Shown here: in pieces, positions 33,022 to 40,890 of the stretch | Numbering within the stretch: position 1 is the stretch's first letter | Layout of the letters: each line of letters opens with the position of its first letter | Source of the DNA: Burkholderiales bacterium | Lineage (GTDB): Bacteria; Pseudomonadota; Gammaproteobacteria; Burkholderiales; Burkholderiaceae_C | NCBI GenBank assembly: GCA_028868875.1 | Contig: JAGWTS010000002.1 | Location: 1 to 54,188, forward strand | Reading direction: 5' to 3' | DNA length: 54,188 bases | Made by a program: the position numbers and the translations under genes | Notes under the pieces: model-generated | Told to the model about the DNA's origin: nothing | Database searches by the model: none | The model's input: the letters and a program-made list of their open reading frames with translations, nothing else

Positions 33022-33852
33022 ATGAGTCCCGGCAGCCGCGCGACCGATCCCGCCCGTGCAAGCCCGGGCGCGCAGGATCTTGCGGCCGATGAGTGGGACC
33101 GTCGCTTCGACGCCGTGATGGTCCGCCTCGAGCAATCGGCCGCCGCCATGCCGGACCGGGGTGCGGCCGCCCCCGGCGTGGTTCAGGACTGCGTGCAGGC
33201 GTTGCGCCGGCTGCAAGCCAGCCTCGTGCACGGGCGCCGCCTGCACCTGGCCAGCGGGCGCGAGCTGCTCGAGACGCGCGCCGCGCTGGCCAGCGCCCGT
33301 CTCGAACTGGCGGGAACCCGGGCGGGCGAGCGCCGGGCGCGGCACCAGGCCCAGCACGACGAGCTCACCTCGCTGCCCAATCGCGGCTACTTCCGCGACC
33401 GGCTGGAGGATGCGTTGAACCCGGCCGACCGGCGTGCACCGGCCCTGGCCGTGCTGTTCCTCGATCTCGACGGCTTCAAGCCCATCAACGACCGCCACGG
33501 CCACGAGACGGGTGACGAACTGCTGCGCGTGGTGGCCCGGCGCCTGAGCGGATCGATCCGCGCCGGGGACATGGTCTGCCGCCTGGGTGGCGACGAGTTC
33601 GCCTGCATGCTGGCCGAACGGATGGACCGCGAGGAACTCGGCCACGTGGCCTCCAAGCTCTTCGACGCCGTGTCGGCTCCGCTCACGGTGGGCCCGCTGC
33701 AGTTCAACGTGCGCCCGAGCATCGGCATCGCCGTCTGCCCCGGCGACGGCGACACGGCCGCCGGGCTGCTCAAGCGGGCCGATGCCGCGATGTACCGCGC
33801 CAAGCGCAGGCAGATGGGCTACGCCTTCTTCGACCACCGCAGCGACGTCTGA
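33022..33852 (+). CDS. Diguanylate cyclase (GGDEF)
   Basis: The 276-residue cytoplasmic protein has an N-terminal helical region and a C-terminal GGDEF domain (about 105-275): DELTSLPNRGYF, FLDLDGFKPINDRHGHETGD, and active-site RLGGDEF (about 187). The inhibitory I-site RAGD lies five residues before GGDEF, as in PleD. It should make c-di-GMP from GTP with product inhibition. No transmembrane or PAS domain is present; input must come through the N-terminal helices. GGGAG precedes ATG 33022 by ten bases. It sits between a Crp/Fnr gene and a histidine-kinase operon. Confidence 0.9.
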   Translation: MSPGSRATDPARASPGAQDLAADEWDRRFDAVMVRLEQSAAAMPDRGAAAPGVVQDCVQALRRLQASLVHGRRLHLASGRELLETRAALASARLELAGTRAGERRARHQAQHDELTSLPNRGYFRDRLEDALNPADRRAPALAVLFLDLDGFKPINDRHGHETGDELLRVVARRLSGSIRAGDMVCRLGGDEFACMLAERMDREELGHVASKLFDAVSAPLTVGPLQFNVRPSIGIAVCPGDGDTAAGLLKRADAAMYRAKRRQMGYAFFDHRSDV

Positions 33853-33927
33853 GTGCCCCCCAGGGCCGGGCTGCGCCCAGCCCGCCCCGCGCGCGCATCC
33901 GACCCCCCTCGAACTGCCGGCGCTTCG

Positions 33928-33969
33928 GTGCGTCAGCGCACAGACGGGCGCCGTGCGTCCTGTCATCTT
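33928..33969 (+). promoter_or_regulatory. Crp/Fnr-type palindrome site K with promoter (kinase operon)
   Basis: Exact GTGCG-TCAG-CGCAC at 33928-33941, AGAC, and -10-like CATCTT (33964-33969) at the exact -41.5 spacing. Transcript start near 33976, 69 bases before the kinase start codon. It would place the kinase, REC-PAS and second Crp/Fnr genes under the island regulon. Confidence 0.68.
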
Positions 33970-34044
33970 GCGCCATGGCCCAGGGCCCGCCGGCGGCTTC
34001 GCGGCCGGCGCCCGCGGCCGCATTTCGAGTTGGAGACCTGGCCC

Positions 34045-35805
34045 ATGACCCGAGCTGGAAATGGCGCCTTCGCCTACGCCCCTGCAAGCCCCGCGGCGGA
34101 CGTCGTCGAAGTGCAGCGCCAGAAGGCGCTGATCAAGGCCGGAGCCCTGCAGAAGGCCATTCTCGAGAGCGCCAACTTCTCGAGCATCGCGACCGACGAG
34201 CGCGGCGTCATCCAGCTGTTCAACGTCGGCGCCGAGCGCATGCTCGGCTACCAGGCCGGCGACGTGATCAACCGCATCACGCCGGCGGACATCTCCGACC
34301 CGGCGGAGGTGGTGGCGCGGGCGCAGGCGCTCAGCATCGAGCTGGCCACGCCGATCACGCCGGGCTTCGAGGCGCTGGTGTTCAAGGCCTCGCGCGGCAT
34401 CGAGGACGTCTACGAGCTGACCTACATCCGCAAGGACGGCAGCCGACTCCCGGCCATCGTCTCGGTGACGGCCCTGCAGGACGCCGCCGACGCGATCATC
34501 GGCTACCTGCTGATCGGCACCGACAACACCGCGCGCAAGCTGGTCGAGGCCGAGCGCAGCCGCCTGGACCAGGTGCTCAAGCGCAGCCTGCGCGAACTCG
34601 AGAACGCCAAGGTGGCGGCCGAGCAGGCCAACCTGGCCAAGTCGGACTTCCTCTCCAGCATGAGCCACGAGCTGCGCTCGCCGCTCAACGCCATCCTCGG
34701 CTTCGCCCAGCTGATGGAGACCGGCGCGCCATCGCCCACGCCGGGCCAGAAGGACAGCATCGACCAGATCCTGCAGGCCGGCTGGTACCTGCTCGAGCTG
34801 ATCAACGAGATCCTCGACCTCGCGCTGATCGAGTCGGGCCGGCTTTCGCTGTCGCCCGAGCCGATGTCGCTGGCCGAGGTGCTGGGCGACTGCCAGGCGA
34901 TGATCGAGCCCCAGGCGCAAAAGAGCGGCATCCGGGTCGGCTTCCCGGATTTCGAGGACCCCTGGCTCGTCAAGGCCGACCGCACGCGGGTCAAGCAGGT
35001 GCTGATCAACCTGCTGTCCAACGCCATCAAGTACAACCGCGTCGGCGGCCGGGTGGACGTGCGCTGCGCGGCCGTGGCGCCCGGCCGGGTGAGGGTCAGC
35101 TTCCAGGACACCGGCGAAGGACTCTCCGAGAACAAGCTGGCGCAGCTGTTCCAGCCCTTCAACCGGCTCGGCCAGGAGGGCGGCGCGCAAGAGGGCACCG
35201 GCATCGGCCTGGTGGTCAGCAAGCGCCTGGTCGAGTTGATGGGGGGCGCCATCGGCGCCGAGAGCACGGTCGGCGTGGGCAGCCTGTTCTGGGTCGAGCT
35301 GGCTTCGACGGCGGCCCTGCAGCCCGTGGCCGCCGCGGCGGGGGTCTCGCCCGCTGCGCCCGCGCCGGCGCCTGCCGACACGCCGCAGCGCAGCCTGCTG
35401 TACGTCGAGGACAACCCGGCCAACCTGATGCTCGTCGAGCGCCTGCTCGCGCGCCGCAGCGACCTGCGCATGCTCAGCGCCCGCGACGGCCGCAGCGGCA
35501 TCGAGCTCGCCCGCCTGCACCAGCCCGACGTCATCCTGATGGACATCAACCTGCCGGGCATCAACGGCCTGACGGCGCTGCGCATCCTGACCGAGGACGG
35601 TCGCACCGCCGGCATCCCGGTGATCGCGCTCAGCGCGAACGCGATGCCGCGCGACATCGAGCGCGGCCTGCAGGCGGGATTCTTCCGCTACCTGACCAAG
35701 CCGATCAAGGTCGCCGAATTCATGGTCACGCTGGACGCGGCGCTCGTCCATGCGGCCGGGGCCGCCGATGGCGCCGCCCGCCAGCCCGAGGTCGTGCAGC
35801 CATGA
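34045..35805 (+). CDS. Cytoplasmic PAS hybrid histidine kinase with C-terminal receiver
   Basis: The 586-residue protein lacks transmembrane segments. Domains: PAS (about 45-170), HisKA with phospho-acceptor in MSHELRSPLN (about 206), HATPase_c (N box NLLSNAIKYN about 322; DTGEGLSENK; GTGIGLVVSK), and a receiver (about 450-575) with the phosphorylatable Asp in ILMDINLPG and TKPIK Lys. A soluble PAS kinase implies an intracellular redox, light or ligand signal. ATG 34045 follows palindrome K. The next gene starts inside its stop codon (ATGA), so the receiver protein downstream is co-expressed. Partner output is probably the REC-PAS protein or Crp/Fnr neighbours. Confidence 0.9.
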   Translation: MTRAGNGAFAYAPASPAADVVEVQRQKALIKAGALQKAILESANFSSIATDERGVIQLFNVGAERMLGYQAGDVINRITPADISDPAEVVARAQALSIELATPITPGFEALVFKASRGIEDVYELTYIRKDGSRLPAIVSVTALQDAADAIIGYLLIGTDNTARKLVEAERSRLDQVLKRSLRELENAKVAAEQANLAKSDFLSSMSHELRSPLNAILGFAQLMETGAPSPTPGQKDSIDQILQAGWYLLELINEILDLALIESGRLSLSPEPMSLAEVLGDCQAMIEPQAQKSGIRVGFPDFEDPWLVKADRTRVKQVLINLLSNAIKYNRVGGRVDVRCAAVAPGRVRVSFQDTGEGLSENKLAQLFQPFNRLGQEGGAQEGTGIGLVVSKRLVELMGGAIGAESTVGVGSLFWVELASTAALQPVAAAAGVSPAAPAPAPADTPQRSLLYVEDNPANLMLVERLLARRSDLRMLSARDGRSGIELARLHQPDVILMDINLPGINGLTALRILTEDGRTAGIPVIALSANAMPRDIERGLQAGFFRYLTKPIKVAEFMVTLDAALVHAAGAADGAARQPEVVQP

Positions 35806-36644
35806 AGCCCGGCGAACTGGACATCCTGGGCGCGCGCATCCTGATCGTCGACGACCAGAGCGCCAACGTGCGGCTGCTCGAGCGGCTGCTCAGCGACGCC
35901 GGCTACACCCGCGTGAGCTCGACGATGGATCCGCTGGAGGTCTGCGCGCTGCACCGCCGGCATGCCTTCGACCTCATCCTGCTCGACCTGCAGATGCCCG
36001 GCATGGACGGCTTCCAGGTGATGAACGGGCTCAAGACCAACGTCGACGACAGTTACCTGCCCGTGGTCGTGCTCACGGCCCAGCCCGGCCACAAGCTGCG
36101 CGCGCTGCAGGCGGGGGCGAAGGACTTCATCAGCAAGCCCTTCGATCTGGTCGAGGCCAGGACGCGCATCCACAACATGCTCGAGGTGCGGCTGCTGTAC
36201 CGCAAGCTCGAGGAACAGAACCAGCGGCTGGAGCAGCTGGTGCGCGAGCGCACGGCCGAGTTGCGAGAGAGCGAAGCCCGCTACCGCAGCCTGACCGAGC
36301 TGGCCTCGGACTGGTACTGGGAGCAGGACGAGAGCGGCAGCTTCACCAAGGTCTCGGGCCCGGTGATGGAGATGCTGGGGATCCGGGTCGACACGCTGGC
36401 GGGCACGGCCGGCGACGATTCGGCCAGCGGCTGGGACCCGCTCGAGCGCGAGACGCTGCGCGCCGCCATCGCGGCGCGCCAGCCGTTCCTGGACTTCCTC
36501 ATAAGCCGCACCGGCATCGACGGCGTGCGCGAACACTTCCGGGTCAGCGGCGAACCCATGTTCACCCAGTCGTGCCGCTTCGTGGGCTACCGCGGCGTCG
36601 GGGTGGAGGTCACCGCACCCGAGTCAGCGCCATGTCCGGCATGA
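35802..36644 (+). CDS. Response regulator with REC, coiled coil and PAS domain
   Basis: The 280-residue protein has an N-terminal receiver (ILIVDDQSANVRLLERLL; Asp in LILLDLQMPG; ISKPFD), a coiled coil (LYRKLEEQNQRLEQLVRERTAEL) and a C-terminal PAS domain (RYRSLTELASDWYWEQDESG to GYRGVGVEVT). There is no HTH, GGDEF or other output domain, so it must signal through protein contacts. ATGA overlaps both the kinase gene before and the Crp/Fnr gene after it, giving a translationally coupled trio. It may carry the phosphoryl group from the hybrid kinase toward the regulator. Confidence 0.85.
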   Translation: MKPGELDILGARILIVDDQSANVRLLERLLSDAGYTRVSSTMDPLEVCALHRRHAFDLILLDLQMPGMDGFQVMNGLKTNVDDSYLPVVVLTAQPGHKLRALQAGAKDFISKPFDLVEARTRIHNMLEVRLLYRKLEEQNQRLEQLVRERTAELRESEARYRSLTELASDWYWEQDESGSFTKVSGPVMEMLGIRVDTLAGTAGDDSASGWDPLERETLRAAIAARQPFLDFLISRTGIDGVREHFRVSGEPMFTQSCRFVGYRGVGVEVTAPESAPCPA

Positions 36645-37411
36645 ACAGGATGAGTCCGGCGATTTCGAGGCCCGCGCCGGATCCGCGCCAGAACCGGCTG
36701 CTCGCGGCACTGCCGCCGGCGGAGTTCGCGCCCCTGGCCGGGCACCTGCAGTGCGTGGCACTGCCTCTGGGCGAGATGCTCTACGAGCCGGGCCAGCAAC
36801 TGCAGCATGCCTACTTTCCAACCACCGCCGTGGTCTCGCTGCACTACGTCACCGAGTCCGGCGCATCGGCCGAGACGGCTGGAGTGGGCAACGAGGGCGT
36901 GGTCGGCATCTCGCTTTTCATGGGCGGGGATACGACGCCCAGCTCGGCCATGGTGCAGGCGGCTGGGCATGCCTGGCGCCTCGACCGCCACCGCCTGAAA
37001 CAGGCATTCGATGCCGGCGGGCTGTTGCAGCGCCTGCTGCTGCGCTACACGCAGGCGCTGCTGACGCAGATGTCGCAGACCGCGGCCTGCAACCGGCACC
37101 ACTCGGTGGAGCAGCAACTCAGCCGCTGGCTGCTGCTTGCCCTGGACCGCGCGCCCGAGCGCGAACTCGTGATCACCCAGGAACTGGTGGCGAACATGCT
37201 GGGCGTGCGCCGCGAGAGCGTCACCGAGGCCGCGGGCACGCTGCAGAAGATCGGCTGCATCCGCTACCGCCGGGGCCACATCGCGGTCGTCGACCGGGTC
37301 GGTCTCCAGACGCGGTCGTGCGAATGCTACGCCGTGGTCAAGAAGGAAATGGACCGGCTGCTCTCGGACTCGACGTGCGCACCGGAGCCCGAACTGGTCG
37401 GCTTCATCTGA
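36641..37411 (+). CDS. Crp/Fnr-family transcriptional regulator (second)
   Basis: The 256-residue protein has a cNMP-binding-type beta-roll (HAYFPTTAVVSLHYVTESGAS; VGNEGVVGISLFMGG) and a C-terminal winged helix with recognition helix MLGVRRESVTEAAGTLQK. The R-E-S-V-T segment keeps the Arg and Glu that read G and C in the CRP half-site. FNR-type iron-sulfur cysteines are absent at the N-terminus. ATG 36641 overlaps the previous stop (ATGA); ATG 36632 is an alternative. Co-transcription with a PAS kinase and REC-PAS protein suggests it belongs to the same signalling chain. It is the best candidate to bind the island palindromes. Confidence 0.87.
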   Translation: MNRMSPAISRPAPDPRQNRLLAALPPAEFAPLAGHLQCVALPLGEMLYEPGQQLQHAYFPTTAVVSLHYVTESGASAETAGVGNEGVVGISLFMGGDTTPSSAMVQAAGHAWRLDRHRLKQAFDAGGLLQRLLLRYTQALLTQMSQTAACNRHHSVEQQLSRWLLLALDRAPERELVITQELVANMLGVRRESVTEAAGTLQKIGCIRYRRGHIAVVDRVGLQTRSCECYAVVKKEMDRLLSDSTCAPEPELVGFI

Positions 37412-37508
37412 TTGACCACCGAATGGCTGCCGATCGGAGCGCGGAGATTGTCGCCCGCACGACCAGATCGACGCGGAAAAGGCAATCGGGATCGCCATCC
37501 CCCTTGCC

Positions 37509-38219
37509 GTGAATAGCAATTCCTGCCCCACTTGCCGGAACGTCATTGCCGCAGGCTCCATGTTCTGCAAAGCCTGCGCGGATGGCCGCGGTCGCGCGCA
37601 CAGCCGTGCGCTCACCGGCCAGCGCCACGGCCAGGTGCAGCGAGGCGGCTCACTGTGGCTGGACGATCTGACCCCCGATCACGGCCAGGCGCTGCAGGCG
37701 GGATCCGCAGCGACCCTCGTCGAGCAGGCGGCACTGCGAGCCGAGAGGCGCTCTGCCGTGCGCCATGCCCGCATGCGCGAAGCCGTGGCGGCGCGCCGCC
37801 ACGCCCCGGAGGTTCCCGAAGCGCTGGTCCTGGATGCGGACCCCTTCGCCCGCGACAAGCTTTGCGATCTGTTGCGCGAATTCGGCTTTGGCGTGCACGC
37901 TGCTTCGCGGGCGACACAGGCTTGCGTGCTCTTGCGTTCGCGGCAGTTTGCGGTTGCGTTCCTGGATGTTCGGCTCGACGGCGCTGACGCCGGCGCCGGA
38001 CTCGAACTCTGTGCAACGGCCCGCTTCGTCAGCGAAAGCCGCAACGCCCCGCCGCCGCACTTGATTCTTGTGACGCAAAGGCTCGGAGCGGTCGACCGCG
38101 TGCGAGCAGGACTCGCCAAGTTCGAAGAAATCGTCATCAAGCCCGTCACGCGCGGCGCAATTGCCGGCGCGCTGGATGGGCGCGGCATCGCACTGCCCTC
38201 CGACGCCCGCCGCTGCTGA
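37509..38219 (+). CDS. Zinc-ribbon plus receiver-domain protein
   Basis: The 236-residue protein begins with CPTCRNVIAAGSMFCKAC, a four-Cys zinc-ribbon-like knuckle, followed by a linker with basic helices and a receiver-type domain (about 105-225). The receiver has acidic LDAD, FLDVRLDG (phospho-Asp position), LVTQ and IKPV. No output domain is present. The start is GTG 37509. It follows the Crp/Fnr gene by 97 bases and is probably the last member of the signalling cluster. The zinc-ribbon/REC pairing is unusual. Confidence 0.75.
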   Translation: MNSNSCPTCRNVIAAGSMFCKACADGRGRAHSRALTGQRHGQVQRGGSLWLDDLTPDHGQALQAGSAATLVEQAALRAERRSAVRHARMREAVAARRHAPEVPEALVLDADPFARDKLCDLLREFGFGVHAASRATQACVLLRSRQFAVAFLDVRLDGADAGAGLELCATARFVSESRNAPPPHLILVTQRLGAVDRVRAGLAKFEEIVIKPVTRGAIAGALDGRGIALPSDARRC

Positions 38220-38424
38220 ATTCGAATGAATTCGAACCCTGACTGGCGGATGCGATGGCTCGGGCTGGGTGGAGTCTGCAATTCCTGCCGAGCGCGCCTG
38301 CCGGCGACCCGGCATCTTCACCTGCGCGCGCAAGCGCCCAAAACCGGCAGCCGGCTCGCGTTTCGGATCGCGCCCGCCGATCTCCAACAAGCGCATACTC
38401 TCTTTGTCTGAAAAGGTGAACTCG

Positions 38425-38646
38425 ATGATGGCGACCCAAGTTTTCAAGCATCATGAATACGACATGCAATGCGGTGCGCAGGCGGTGGACGGAGGCAAGT
38501 TCCAGCCCACGCTCGTGATTTCAAAAAACGTCTGGCCCACAAGGCCCCGGACGATTGCGGTTCGGCGCGGGAACTTTCTCACCCAGGAGGTGGCCATCGC
38601 CTCGGCGCAGGCCCAAGGGCTGGAATGGATCGCCGAGTACGGGTAG
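38425..38646 (+). CDS. Hypothetical small protein, 73 residues
   Basis: The ORF contains HHEYDMQCGAQAVDGGKFQP and TLVISKNVWPTRPRTIAVRRG, then EVAIASAQAQGLEWIAEYG. AAGGTGA lies upstream of ATG-ATG 38425. The pattern (short soluble protein ending in GxEWIxxYG) recurs in Burkholderiales as uncharacterised proteins. No palindrome is seen upstream; 38220-38424 contains only a GAATTCGAA direct repeat at its start. Confidence 0.65.
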   Translation: MMATQVFKHHEYDMQCGAQAVDGGKFQPTLVISKNVWPTRPRTIAVRRGNFLTQEVAIASAQAQGLEWIAEYG

Positions 38647-38751
38647 AGCGAGGGTCGTCGGGACAAGAAGATCGGCTTGGCGCAGGGCTTGCGGTAGGCA
38701 TCATTTCCACCGTATCGCCGATGCTGTCGGCCCATTTTCGAAATCGCCCAC

Positions 38752-39081
38752 ATGTTCCAGTTTCGCGTCACCGACACCTGCCTCGAGGCGCGCCTGGCAT
38801 CGCTCGAAGACGTTTCCCGGCAGCGCCACATCGTTCGCATGACCGCGGCGTTGCCTGAGATCGGCGCTGAACTCGAAGGGGCCGGGCCGGGCCTGGGCTT
38901 TCACATTCTTCTGGCTGTCGGAAGTGGCCGGCTGTATCGCGTCATATTCGAAGCCATCAATTGCAGCGAGCAGTATGCATTCGAGCGCATGCACGGGCCG
39001 CAGCGGTCGGCCAAGTTCCCGCGTCCCGTGCTGCCCCGGCAAATTCCCGCCGCTCTCACGAAGTCGCCGTCAGGCCTTTGA
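38752..39081 (+). CDS. Hypothetical protein, 109 residues
   Basis: The frame starts MFQFRVTDTCLEARLASLED and continues with GLGFHILLAVGSGRLYRVIFEA. Mixed third-position composition makes it less certain than its neighbours. No recognised domain, signal peptide or ribosome site. The following 39082-39378 (about 300 bases) contains no convincing gene; short minus-strand frames there lack starts or support. Confidence 0.45.
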   Translation: MFQFRVTDTCLEARLASLEDVSRQRHIVRMTAALPEIGAELEGAGPGLGFHILLAVGSGRLYRVIFEAINCSEQYAFERMHGPQRSAKFPRPVLPRQIPAALTKSPSGL

Positions 39082-39378
39082 CGCAACATTCCGCTGAAGC
39101 GTCGAGACCCTCGAGCCCCCTGATCGGGGAGGAACCTCGGCCAGGCGCCGACGGTTCAGCGCACCGCGCGCAGCGCCCGGCGGGGCGCAGGGCCGTGGAT
39201 CAGCAGGTGCAGTTGCGGTGGCGCATGCTGGATCAGACAGGCCAGCGCTTCATGGATCGCGGCATCGCGAATCGACCGGTAGTCGCTATGGGGTCAATGA
39301 AGCCGCAGCCCATGCAGATGATCTGGCCGGCCTCGCGTCGACTCGGCAGCGGCTCTCGAGGTCGGTTGTCTCCATCGG

Positions 39379-39579
39379 CTACTTCCGGTCGATCTGGATA
39401 TTTTCCTTGGACCCGCTGTTCGCGACCGAGATCATGAGTCCAACGCCCAGCAGTATGACAACGCCAATGACGATCCAAGCCGTGTCAATGCGTTGCAATA
39501 GTCCCAGCTTCCAGAGTGCACCCAGAATTCCGCCAATCAGGATCGCGAATCCGAGGAAATACATTCCTGCCCACTTCAT
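39379..39579 (-). CDS. Small two-helix membrane protein
   Basis: The 66-residue protein has two hydrophobic helices (YFLGFAILIGGILGALWKLG; AWIVIGVVILLGVGLMISV) and a short charged tail. AGGAG precedes ATG 39579 by six to seven bases. Palindrome L with -10 TAGCGT gives a predicted 32-base leader. It is unrelated by sequence to the DUF3309 protein but similar in size and context: a small stress-island membrane protein of unknown function. Confidence 0.8.
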   Translation of the reverse strand: MKWAGMYFLGFAILIGGILGALWKLGLLQRIDTAWIVIGVVILLGVGLMISVANSGSKENIQIDRK

Positions 39580-39617
39580 TGCGCAGCTCCTGTCATGCTC
39601 ACGAGCATGAAGCGTCC

Positions 39618-39659
39618 ACGCTATGCTTCAATGCCCGTGCAGTCTGTGCGCTGCCGCAC
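39618..39659 (-). promoter_or_regulatory. Crp/Fnr-type palindrome site L with promoter
   Basis: Exact GTGCG-CTGC-CGCAC at 39646-39659; read leftward, AGAC, 20-base spacer and -10 TAGCGT (39623-39618) at the exact -41.5 geometry. It drives the two-helix membrane protein; predicted start near 39611. Confidence 0.72.
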
Positions 39660-39694
39660 CCAGGTGCAGGAGCGTCTCGAAGCAGCTTCTCCTT

Positions 39695-39736
39695 GTGGGT
39701 CAGCGTACAGACACCCTTCTCGAATCGGGCCAGCCT
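39695..39736 (+). promoter_or_regulatory. Crp/Fnr-type palindrome site M (DUF1488-like copy 2)
   Basis: GTGGG-TCAG-CGTAC (39695-39708), AGAC, and CAGCCT (39731-39736) at the modal spacing. The predicted start falls at 39743, on the ATG at 39742, so the message would be leaderless, as predicted for the paralogue at 20773. Confidence 0.5.
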
Positions 39737-39741
39737 GGGCC

Positions 39742-40044
39742 ATGATCAGCAAACCGATCGATGTCGACACTCCGCAAGCGTTCTTCCACGAACCCTCTGG
39801 AACCGTTCGCTTCTGGGTGCTCGTGAAAGATCGATATGTAGGCGCCAGTATCGGGAAAAAGACCCTGCACTATCGCTACGAGCCTTCGCGCTTCGACGAC
39901 GACGCGTTGGCAACCTACCATGCGAACTCATCGGAGATCGATGCGGCGGTGTTGCGCCACTTGGCGGGTGGGTCCGGTTCACCGGTTCTGCTGCATGATC
40001 TGGACGTCCTGCACAAGCGCCCTCGGTTGATTGCCGGCCGCTGA
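39742..40044 (+). CDS. DUF1488-like small protein (copy 2)
   Basis: The 100-residue protein shares FFHEPSGTVRFWVLVKDRYV and GASIGKKTLHYRYEP with the protein at 20486-20773, so they are paralogues, both next to island palindromes. There is no ribosome site before ATG 39742, in line with a leaderless transcript. Function unknown. Confidence 0.75.
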   Translation: MISKPIDVDTPQAFFHEPSGTVRFWVLVKDRYVGASIGKKTLHYRYEPSRFDDDALATYHANSSEIDAAVLRHLAGGSGSPVLLHDLDVLHKRPRLIAGR

Positions 40045-40187
40045 TTGGACTCGCGAACCGCGGCCGATGGCGCGCACGGCAGCCGGTTGCCGTGCGGTGC
40101 GCGAAGGTTCCTCGGACCGCGGGGCCGGTCGTGCAAGGTCGCCCGTTCAAACGGGTCGGGCACGCAAGTCGAACCATGCACGGCTCA

Positions 40188-40229
40188 GTCTGTCGGCGCA
40201 CAGACGAATTTGCAAAAGATCGCCATAAA
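40188..40229 (+). promoter_or_regulatory. Crp/Fnr-type palindrome site N, half-degenerate
   Basis: The right half CGCAC (40197-40201) with AGAC is intact, while the left half is GTCTG (40188-40192). The AT-rich CATAAA (40224-40229) occupies the -10 spacing. Predicted start near 40236, 24 bases before ATG 40260. Confidence 0.45.
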
Positions 40230-40259
40230 CGCAACAAGCGCCTCTCGTGGGTGCTTGTG

Positions 40260-40637
40260 ATGGCGGAGTCCCCTCATGGCTTGGCCTCGGCCGTCACTCG
40301 CACAAGGGGGCGGTGGAGTTCTCGGGAGATCTCCTTGTTCACATTCCGTGCTTCCCATACTTTCAGCGAAAGCGCCTGGATCAATGCGTTTGCCGTGCAT
40401 GTTCTCCGTCTGCAATCAGAGATGCATATCGCGGAGGCAGTGGCCCTCGGCTGCGATGCGTGGAAGACATCCTTTGCCGCAGAGCCCGCCGCGGTCGCTG
40501 GGCAATTCGGCAAAGAAGGCTGCGAAGACATGCCCTCTCGGTGGCTCGGCCCCGAGTGCGGCGTACAGGAGACTCATGGGCGAGTTCAATCGCCCGGGGC
40601 CGAGGGTTGCATTCCGAAGGATCATCATGTTGCGTAA
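40260..40637 (+). CDS. Hypothetical protein, 125 residues
   Basis: A frame from ATG 40260 contains HTFSESAWINAFAVHVLRLQ and EMHIAEAVALGCDAWKTSF, a helical pattern (INAFAxHVLxLxxxMxIxEAVxLG) seen in small uncharacterised Burkholderiales proteins; the C-terminal third is less convincing. It overlaps the start of the next gene by 11 bases. Palindrome N is upstream. Confidence 0.5.
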   Translation: MAESPHGLASAVTRTRGRWSSREISLFTFRASHTFSESAWINAFAVHVLRLQSEMHIAEAVALGCDAWKTSFAAEPAAVAGQFGKEGCEDMPSRWLGPECGVQETHGRVQSPGAEGCIPKDHHVA

Positions 40638-40890
40638 AGCCAGGAATAATTTGCTCGATGGTGCAGCCGATTCTGCGCATGTCGCGCTCGAAGCCACGCA
40701 GCACGCGCTGACTGCGGCGCGCGACGGTTCGCTGCGGATATTGGCGCGCGTCAGCCGCACATCGGGCAGGGCGGCCGCGCACATCGGGGACAATCCCGTT
40801 TGGTCGGCGCTCACTGCGGCCGCCGCCGGCGCTGCGCTGGTCGCGGTGCTGACCCTGCTGACGCGGTGGCGCTCTCGACAAGGCAAATGA
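40627..40890 (+). CDS. DUF883/YqjD-like membrane-anchored small protein
   Basis: The 87-residue protein has a helical N-terminal part (NLLDGAADSAHVALEATQHAL), then AHIGDNPVWSALTAAAAGAAL and a C-terminal transmembrane helix ending RWRSRQGK. It resembles the ElaB/YqjD class. AAGGA precedes ATG 40627 by seven bases. Its stop overlaps the ATG of the metal-transporter-like gene (ATGA), so the two are coupled. Confidence 0.7.
   Translation: MLRKARNNLLDGAADSAHVALEATQHALTAARDGSLRILARVSRTSGRAAAHIGDNPVWSALTAAAAGAALVAVLTLLTRWRSRQGK

Noticed and set aside
32869-35751. 960-codon open frame on the minus strand
   Set aside because: Antisense to the GGDEF and histidine-kinase genes; no recognisable motifs.
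39233-39478. 81-codon minus-strand frame in the gap after 39081
   Set aside because: No ribosome site, poor codon use and it runs into the downstream end of the small membrane protein gene.
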